Source: Clostridia bacterium (lineage in GTDB: Bacteria; Bacillota_A; Clostridia; Peptostreptococcales; Anaerovoracaceae). From it: a stretch of 10,575 nt of DNA. The translations under genes were made by a program, and so were the position numbers. The notes below the pieces were generated by a model. It was given only the letters and a program-made list of their open reading frames with translations. It had not been told where the DNA came from and made no database searches. Shown in pieces: positions 6,365-10,575 of this stretch (position 1 is the stretch's first letter; each line of letters opens with the position of its first letter). The DNA lies in NCBI GenBank assembly GCA_024403175.1, contig JAKSSI010000028.1, forward strand, positions 1-10,575, given 5' to 3'.

Positions 6365-7669
6365 TCATATTCCTGTTGCAACAAAAGCGCCTTTAGAACC
6401 ATCAGGGCCAAAGCCGCTGTGTTTATAAACAAAAATGTCTTGAAGGGTAATTGTGTCGCCCTCCATACCTACAACTTCTGATATGCTTATAATTTTTCTT
6501 GAGCCATCTCTTAATCTTGACTGCTGAACTACTAAATCTATAGCAGAAGCAATTTGTTCTCTAATGGCTTTAATAGGCATATCAAAGCCGGCCATTAAAA
6601 CCATAGTTTCAAGACGAGACATTAAGTCTCTTGGATTGTTTGCATGAGCTGTAGTAAGAGATCCATCGTGTCCGGTGTTCATGGCTTGAAGCATATCTAA
6701 TGCTTCGCCTGATCTAACTTCGCCTACTACAATTCTGTCCGGGCGCATACGAAGGGCATTCTTTACTAAATCTCTTATTGTAACGGCTCCATTTCCTTCT
6801 ACATTTGCGGGTTTACTTTCAAGCGTTATAACATGGTCTTGTCTTAGCTGAATTTCTGCCGCATCTTCTATGGTTACAATTCTTTCTGTTTCTGGAATAT
6901 AGTCAGAAAGAACGCTGAGCAGTGTTGTCTTACCACTGCCTGTGCCTCCGGATACAACAATGTTTAATCTTGCTTTTACACAAGCTTCAAGGAAAGTTAC
7001 CATCTGTGGTGACAGCGAACCAAATCTTACTAAGTCTGCCACATGCAGTGGGTTCTTTGAGAATTTTCTGATAGTAATCGTTGGACCCGAAAGTGCACAT
7101 GGCGGAATAATTGCATTAACACGCGAACCATCTGTAAGTCTTGCATCTACCATTGGACTGGATTCATCAATACGTCTTCCTATGGATGTTACAATGCGGT
7201 TGATAATATTCATTACATGTTCGTTATCTCTAAACCTTACATCTGTCTTTTGCAGTTTTCCGCGCTTTTCAACATAAACGCTGTTTGGCCCATTGACCAT
7301 AACTTCGCTAACATCTGGGTCGGCAAGAAGAGGGTCTATAGGGCCAAGGCCAACTATGTCGCTGTAAAGCTCGTTAACAATTTTGCCCCGCTCGGCTCTT
7401 GGTATGTCTGAGCCATGAATGCCTAAAACTGATTCAATAGATGTGCGAATAAAACTTTCTTTCTCAGAGTCTTCTTCAATTGATGATGCATCGCGATTTA
7501 TTAAATCGATTACTTCCTTGTGGACAAGTTCTTTTAACTCTAAGTGTTCATCAATTGCAGGTGCAGGTGTGGGTTGATTAAAAGAAGTGCTTGCACGCAT
7601 AGAGATATTTTCCACTGGAACGCTTTGATTAATGCTCCTTTGTTTTTCTAATCTTTCAAGCAAACTCAT
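6365..7669 (-). CDS. tadA: TadA/CpaF pilus assembly ATPase, C-terminus cut by TGA
   Basis: This secretion-superfamily ATPase powers Flp pilus assembly from the cytoplasmic face of TadB/TadC. In its 434 residues the N-terminal domain (about 40-200) includes the family stretch LGPIDPLLADPDVSEVMVNG (108-127). The Walker A is GGTGSGKTT (241-249), the Asp box is IEDAAE (267-272), the Walker B is RIVVGEVRS with Glu317, and the His box is TGHDGSLTTAHANN (332-345). All catalytic motifs are intact. The end is odd: the frame stops by TGA after FVATGI, just where relatives continue with RPxF, and the missing tail is encoded in frame downstream. The core should still bind and hydrolyse ATP, and whether loss of the tail matters is unknown. 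The ATG at 7669 is preceded by TAAGGA, which overlaps the tadZ stop. Confidence 0.95.
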   Translation of the reverse strand: MSLLERLEKQRSINQSVPVENISMRASTSFNQPTPAPAIDEHLELKELVHKEVIDLINRDASSIEEDSEKESFIRTSIESVLGIHGSDIPRAERGKIVNELYSDIVGLGPIDPLLADPDVSEVMVNGPNSVYVEKRGKLQKTDVRFRDNEHVMNIINRIVTSIGRRIDESSPMVDARLTDGSRVNAIIPPCALSGPTITIRKFSKNPLHVADLVRFGSLSPQMVTFLEACVKARLNIVVSGGTGSGKTTLLSVLSDYIPETERIVTIEDAAEIQLRQDHVITLESKPANVEGNGAVTIRDLVKNALRMRPDRIVVGEVRSGEALDMLQAMNTGHDGSLTTAHANNPRDLMSRLETMVLMAGFDMPIKAIREQIASAIDLVVQQSRLRDGSRKIISISEVVGMEGDTITLQDIFVYKHSGFGPDGSKGAFVATGI

Positions 7670-7681
7670 TTCTAATCATCC

Positions 7682-8923
7682 TTACTTTCTTCTAAATAGA
7701 GATTTCTTTTCTGATCTTTCTTTTGTTCGATATTTTTTCATTAAGGCTTTACGTTCTTTTGGAGTAAGAGCCTGAAGATCGAAATTGTCGGCACCGCTAT
7801 CTATGGTTGTAGCTATATCGCTAATGGCAAGACTTAGTTTTGATTTAGGTGCACTTAATACAAAAGGCTGCCCCTGATTTAGTGCGGCAACGGCGATCAT
7901 ATAATCGCTTGGGATTCTTGCAAGTATAGGTGCATCAACGATGCGCTGAACATCTGCAATTGTTATAGTATTAATTTCTACCGCACGGTTTATGATGACT
8001 CTTACTTTTCTTTTCTGATTTAGTGAATCTAAAATGCCAAGAGCAACTTTAGAATTTTTAAGTATGGAAATATCTAGGCCTGTAACGAAAAGTATTGTGG
8101 TGGATGCTTCTAAGGCTGAAAGGGTAGTGTCTGCAAAATTCGCACCGGTATCTATGATTACATAATCGTAGTAGCCTCTAAGAAGACCTAGAAGTCCTTG
8201 TATTCTATCTGCAGAAATCATGTCTGCATATTCAGGGCTCTTTGGTGCACACAGCACATGAACACCACTTGAATGTATATTCATATAGGTTCGTACAGAA
8301 TCTATTGTTGGAGTGCTCATATCTTGTATCAGGTCTGAAATTGTTTCTTTAGGTTCTATATCCATAAAGACATGTACATCTCCGAATTGAAGATCCATGT
8401 CTATAATGCAGCCCTTTTTATTTTTGCCTGCCAGTTTTATGGCAAGGTTTGTTGCTAGGGTTGTTTTTCCGAGGCCGCCTTTTGCTCCATAGATGGTTAT
8501 AACTTTTGAAGACCAAGTTACTCTTTCATTGCTATTTAGAGCAGCTATGCGGCTACTTTCGGAATTGTAGACTCTTTGAAGATAACTACAGAAATCTTTT
8601 CCATCTGTAGGAAAGAGTGTTATGTTGTGTATTCCTGCGGCATTGGCATTTTGAATGGTTTCAAGATTATTGTCTGGTACTAGAAGTACAACAAAGGTTC
8701 TTGGTTTTCTCATTACAACTCGCTCTGCAAGATTTACTGCATCTGCGTCTGCTGCAGAAGAATTAACTATGAGTATGTTTGGTGCTATGTTTTCTATTTT
8801 TTCTAGAGCTGGGTCGCCGCCGGAGGCTTCGGCCACAAGTTCAAATTCATCATCGAGCGAAATGAATTTTCTTAAGGCACCTAGCACGTTATCTTGCTTG
8901 CTAACCAGCATTATGCTAATCAT
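7682..8923 (-). CDS. tadZ: TadZ/CpaE, ParA/MinD-like pilus localization ATPase with pseudo-receiver domain
   Basis: The 413-residue protein has two parts. Residues 1-120 look like an atypical response-regulator receiver: the usual phosphoacceptor Asp at the end of strand 3 is Asn54 (ILIVNSS), and no acidic pair follows strand 1. It is therefore probably not phosphorylated. Residues 140-380 are a MinD/ParA-type ATPase with the deviant Walker A GAKGGLGKTT (146-155, signature Lys148), the following CIIDMDLQFGD (172-182), and YVIIDTG as Walker B. A basic tail ends the protein. TadZ proteins are known to place the Tad machine at the pole or in clusters. AGGAGG at 8929-8934 lies 5 nt before the ATG, directly behind the cpaB TAA. 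The length is normal and there is no damage. Confidence 0.93.
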   Translation of the reverse strand: MISIMLVSKQDNVLGALRKFISLDDEFELVAEASGGDPALEKIENIAPNILIVNSSAADADAVNLAERVVMRKPRTFVVLLVPDNNLETIQNANAAGIHNITLFPTDGKDFCSYLQRVYNSESSRIAALNSNERVTWSSKVITIYGAKGGLGKTTLATNLAIKLAGKNKKGCIIDMDLQFGDVHVFMDIEPKETISDLIQDMSTPTIDSVRTYMNIHSSGVHVLCAPKSPEYADMISADRIQGLLGLLRGYYDYVIIDTGANFADTTLSALEASTTILFVTGLDISILKNSKVALGILDSLNQKRKVRVIINRAVEINTITIADVQRIVDAPILARIPSDYMIAVAALNQGQPFVLSAPKSKLSLAISDIATTIDSGADNFDLQALTPKERKALMKKYRTKERSEKKSLFRRK

Positions 8924-8934
8924 GAGTGCCTCCT

Positions 8935-9648
8935 TTAATATCTATCAATAATGTCATCGATATTCATTGTTACGTCTGCAATGATTTCTTCATCGAGGGC
9001 AGAACGAAGAATGAATCTGTAGGCGATATTTGCTTCGATGAGATTTAATCTAACAGCATCTTCTGGTGTTACTTGAAGCGTGAAAGTGTTGTAGCTATCC
9101 AGGCCATCTCTTTCGAACACTTTGTCGACTGCAATGATTTTAAGATTTTGCATATCGATAGTTGATTCTTGAATTTCTTCAATTTCTCCTGTTTTAGGAT
9201 TTTGTTTTTCTTTTGGATAACTAAGAATTAAATCAACATGGTTTCCTGGTTTTATCATATTGTTGTTTGATAAAGATGCTGGGGCGGAAATAGTAAAGGC
9301 TCTCATTCCTGGTTCAATAATGTATTCAAGAGTTTTATTGCTGTTCTCGCCTAAGGCGATGAGCCTTTGCTGAGTAATCATTTCACCGGCATAGATATCG
9401 CTTTGCATTACTTTTCCATAAGCAGTTGATGGATCTTGAATGAATCCCGGAAGAAGAGATTCTGTTGCTATTTCTTTGTAAGCAAGCATTGATGAATCGA
9501 TTACTGTATTTTCTTTAATGTCTGTTGCCGCAACGATTACCTTTGTGCGAGGTATTTCTACCGGCTTGCTTATTTCTTTTAAAAATTGATATGTAGCAAG
9601 CCCCAGTATCAAAGCTGCAAAGAGTGCTACAAGTTTGAGTTTCTTCAT
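8935..9648 (-). CDS. cpaB: CpaB/RcpC, SAF-domain Flp pilus assembly protein
   Basis: The 237-residue protein starts MKKLK, followed by a hydrophobic helix (5-21), so it is N-terminally membrane-anchored with an extracytoplasmic body. A SAF domain spans about 36-98 (VIVAATDIKENTVIDSSML, then GEMITQQRLI). A second domain contains IEPGMRAFTIS (111-121) and IKPGNHVDLILS (132-143), the signature of the CpaB C-terminal region. In diderms CpaB/RcpC works with the secretin. No secretin is visible here, and monoderm Tad loci often keep cpaB, perhaps for cell-wall passage. The ATG at 9648 is chosen because GGAGG at 9654-9658 lies 5 nt before it. A TTG at 9660 also opens the frame but overlaps that ribosome site. 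It follows the tadE gene by 37 nt. Confidence 0.92.
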   Translation of the reverse strand: MKKLKLVALFAALILGLATYQFLKEISKPVEIPRTKVIVAATDIKENTVIDSSMLAYKEIATESLLPGFIQDPSTAYGKVMQSDIYAGEMITQQRLIALGENSNKTLEYIIEPGMRAFTISAPASLSNNNMIKPGNHVDLILSYPKEKQNPKTGEIEEIQESTIDMQNLKIIAVDKVFERDGLDSYNTFTLQVTPEDAVRLNLIEANIAYRFILRSALDEEIIADVTMNIDDIIDRY

Positions 9649-9685
9649 TGGAACCTCCAAAGAGAAAATTTATTTTAAGCTATTG

Positions 9686-10081
9686 CTAGTTTTCGAGTCT
9701 CATTGTGCAGCTTGCATGTAAGTCTAAGCTGCGCCTTCCAATTATTGTGGAAGTAAAACCTGTAAGTATAGGTGTGGTGGCAGTAACAGTTGCCGTTATT
9801 TGTTGTTCAACTGGGTCGGACACTATGGCTGTGGCAGAATCTACGCCTACCATAGCTGCCATCATTTTAGATTGCGTTGTATCTTTCCAATCTGTGGCTG
9901 GGTCGTAATGTATAACTGCGTAGCGAGCACCCTCGCGTGCAGCATTGTTTAGAGTTATCTGATTGTAGTAAGCCCAACCAAAATCTATGATTCCGCAAAG
10001 AAGGGCTAGAAGAATAGGAAGAGTTAGAGCAAACTCCACCAGGGCCTGACCTTTTTCTCTTTTCTTGTTATATTTCTTCAT
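9686..10081 (-). CDS. tadE: TadE-like minor pseudopilin
   Basis: The 131-residue protein has a basic start (MKKYNKKREKG), a prepilin-type site and a hydrophobic helix. Gly11 is followed by QALVEF, so Glu is at +5 and Phe at +6, as in TadE/TadF pseudopilins cut by the prepilin peptidase. The helix (about 12-35) is followed by YNQITLNNAAREGARYAV (from 39), the TadE-like signature, and a beta-rich C-terminal part. The frame extends to an ATG at 10108, but the ATG at 10081 is chosen because AGGAGG (10088-10093) lies 6 nt before it and the extension would begin inside the terminator tail. It is the first gene after the flp terminator and so depends on read-through. TadE rather than TadF is assigned from the N-terminal signature. 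It ends with TAG. Confidence 0.88.
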   Translation of the reverse strand: MKKYNKKREKGQALVEFALTLPILLALLCGIIDFGWAYYNQITLNNAAREGARYAVIHYDPATDWKDTTQSKMMAAMVGVDSATAIVSDPVEQQITATVTATTPILTGFTSTIIGRRSLDLHASCTMRLEN

Positions 10082-10087
10082 AGGCTG

Positions 10088-10093
10088 CCTCCT
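10088..10093 (-). promoter_or_regulatory. Ribosome binding site that fixes the tadE start
   Basis: AGGAGG on the minus strand lies 6 nt before the ATG at 10081. It decides against the upstream in-frame ATG at 10108, which has no such site. Confidence 0.8.
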
Positions 10094-10106
10094 TTCAAAA
10101 GTTTGC

Positions 10107-10137
10107 AAAAGGGGCGAGTTCTTGGTTGACTCGCCCC
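10107..10137 (-). terminator. Intrinsic terminator/attenuator between flp and tadE
   Basis: GGGGCGAGT (10111-10119 on the plus strand) is a perfect 9-bp inverted match to ACTCGCCCC (10129-10137), with a 9-nt loop. Read on the minus strand, the stem is followed by TTTT and then GC, so the U-tail is short. It starts 47 nt after the flp stop. Only 25 nt separate the T-run from the tadE ATG, with no convincing promoter there, so termination is probably partial. That would give abundant flp message and less assembly-gene message. Confidence 0.85.
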
Positions 10138-10184
10138 GAAGAGGATTCTTTGTTTTGCAATATTAAATTTTTTAATTACGCATA

Positions 10185-10358
10185 TTAGAAATTAATTGCG
10201 CCGTCAGTTGTAAAGGAGTCGCCTGCTCTGTTGAAAATAGCAGCAACCTTCTGTCCGAGGCCTCCAATTACTGCGATAGCAGCGATAGCAATAAGTGCGA
10301 GAATAAGTCCGTATTCAACCATTCCCTGTCCGTTTTCGTCTCTTAAAAAGTTCATCAT
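10185..10358 (-). CDS. flp: Flp major pilin prepilin
   Basis: The 57-residue protein has the full Flp pattern. A short leader ends at Gly10, followed by QGMVEYGLIL, so Glu is at +5 and Tyr at +6 of the G-x4-E-Y processing site. A strongly hydrophobic helix (about 17-33, LILALIAIAAIAVIGG) comes next, then a short polar tail. The mature pilin would be 47 residues, normal for Flp. It is exported, cleaved by the prepilin peptidase and polymerised by the TadA/B/C machine. AGGAGG at 10368-10373 lies 9 nt before the first ATG (10358); a second ATG follows at once and could also serve. The stop is TAA, and a strong terminator follows. No promoter is evident in the 37 nt upstream, so transcription probably starts within or before the peptidase gene. 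Confidence 0.95.
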   Translation of the reverse strand: MMNFLRDENGQGMVEYGLILALIAIAAIAVIGGLGQKVAAIFNRAGDSFTTDGAINF

Positions 10359-10367
10359 GTTTTTGTT

Positions 10368-10373
10368 CCTCCT
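10368..10373 (-). promoter_or_regulatory. Ribosome binding site of flp
   Basis: A consensus AGGAGG lies 9 nt before the first of two tandem ATG codons. It fits the high translation expected for a major pilin. Confidence 0.75.
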
Positions 10374-10395
10374 AATAACTTTTTTCTAAGAATGC

Positions 10396-10575
10396 CTAGC
10401 CTGCAAATATTCTTGGAATGATGTTAGGTACCGTGAATGCGGCCATCATTCCTATGGCTATAAATGGTCCCATTGGGACATTGGTCCTTAAAAACATCTG
10501 GACGGGCATTTTCTTCCACATGGGCAACAATCTGATTTCCATTTTTTGTTGCTCCGGTTGCATCTTCAAGTCTTA
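10396..10575 (-). pseudogene. Prepilin peptidase (A24-like) 3' end, apparently frameshifted; 5' end outside window
   Basis: Two minus-strand frames together read like one gene. The frame entering from the window edge (first codon 10573) has this genome's usual codons and encodes a hydrophilic stretch including GNQIVAHVEENARPDV. It then runs past an A5 run (plus-strand 10490-10494), loses coding character, and stops at 10424-10426. The other frame picks up at the A5 run and encodes NVPMGPFIAIGMMAAF and a hydrophobic end, stopping at TAG 10396-10398. The PxGPFxAxG segment followed by a hydrophobic helix is typical of the last membrane segment of A24 prepilin peptidases. Removing one base from the A5 run joins the two parts smoothly. 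The second frame alone has an in-frame TAA upstream (10573-10575), so it cannot continue leftward in the protein. The position directly before flp supports a prepilin peptidase. The identity rests on a short segment. Confidence 0.6.

Noticed and set aside
6299..6367. TGA read as a sense codon by an alternative genetic code
   Set aside because: Tryptophan is TGG throughout (for example the many Trp residues of the glycyl radical enzyme), no long frame here contains internal TGA, and the DUF192 gene uses TGA as a well-placed stop one base before the next ATG.
9649..9660. TTG at 9660 as the cpaB start
   Set aside because: The TTG overlaps the GGAGG at 9654-9658 that serves the ATG at 9648.
10138..10184. 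AT-rich stretch between the flp stop and the terminator as a promoter for tadE
   Set aside because: No convincing -35/-10 pair could be placed, and any start here would run straight into the terminator hairpin.
10396..10563. A free-standing 55-residue ORF starting at the ATG at 10563
   Set aside because: It has no ribosome binding site, and its first part lacks the codon pattern of this genome. Only its end looks like a peptidase membrane segment, which fits a frameshifted gene better.

Overview
The window looks like a stretch of chromosome from an anaerobic, low-to-moderate-GC Bacillota, probably Clostridia. The reasons are an oxygen-sensitive glycyl radical enzyme, strong AGGAGG ribosome binding sites, and a Tad/Flp pilus locus without a visible secretin (RcpA/CpaC) or TadD lipoprotein, as is usual in monoderms. 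The species cannot be fixed from the sequence.

Layout. (1) Positions 3-2207, plus strand: most of a pyruvate-formate-lyase-like glycyl radical enzyme whose N-terminus lies outside the window. (2) Positions 2208-2500: a gap between convergent genes, holding two foldable elements. One is an imperfect hairpin at about 2221-2310. The other is a 150-bp nested palindrome at 2347-2496 with A-tract/T-tract ends, which could be a bidirectional terminator or a small MITE-like repeat. (3) Positions 2501-10575, minus strand: a Tad/Flp pilus operon. In transcription order it runs: prepilin peptidase (3' end only, apparently frameshifted), flp pilin, an intrinsic terminator, tadE-like pseudopilin, cpaB/rcpC, tadZ/cpaE, tadA/cpaF, tadB, tadC, a DUF192 gene, a small coiled-coil gene, and a tadG-like gene with a beta-strand-rich C-terminus.

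How the genes fit together. The peptidase would trim the Flp and TadE prepilins after the Gly of a G-x4-E-[YF] site. TadA is the hexameric motor ATPase, TadB and TadC form the inner-membrane platform, TadZ is the ParA/MinD-like localization factor, and CpaB is a membrane-anchored SAF-domain protein. TadE and TadG are minor or anchoring components. A strong hairpin with a short T-tail lies directly after flp, with no obvious room for a new promoter before tadE, so it probably sets a high pilin to low machinery ratio. Most gene junctions are tight (1-nt overlap to 37 nt), and several stop codons run straight into the next ribosome binding site.

Most notable points. tadA ends at an in-frame TGA, yet the same frame continues for 21 more codons that match the usual CpaF C-terminal tail and end 10 nt before tadB. 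The prepilin peptidase appears to carry a one-base frameshift in an A5 run (10490-10494). Either the pilus locus is decaying or phase-variable, or these are sequence errors. Other points are a DivIVA-like small coiled-coil protein in the operon, a TadG with NG-rich putative beta-solenoid repeats and no visible vWA domain, and a glycyl radical enzyme with Cys-x-Asp where many relatives have Cys-x-Glu.
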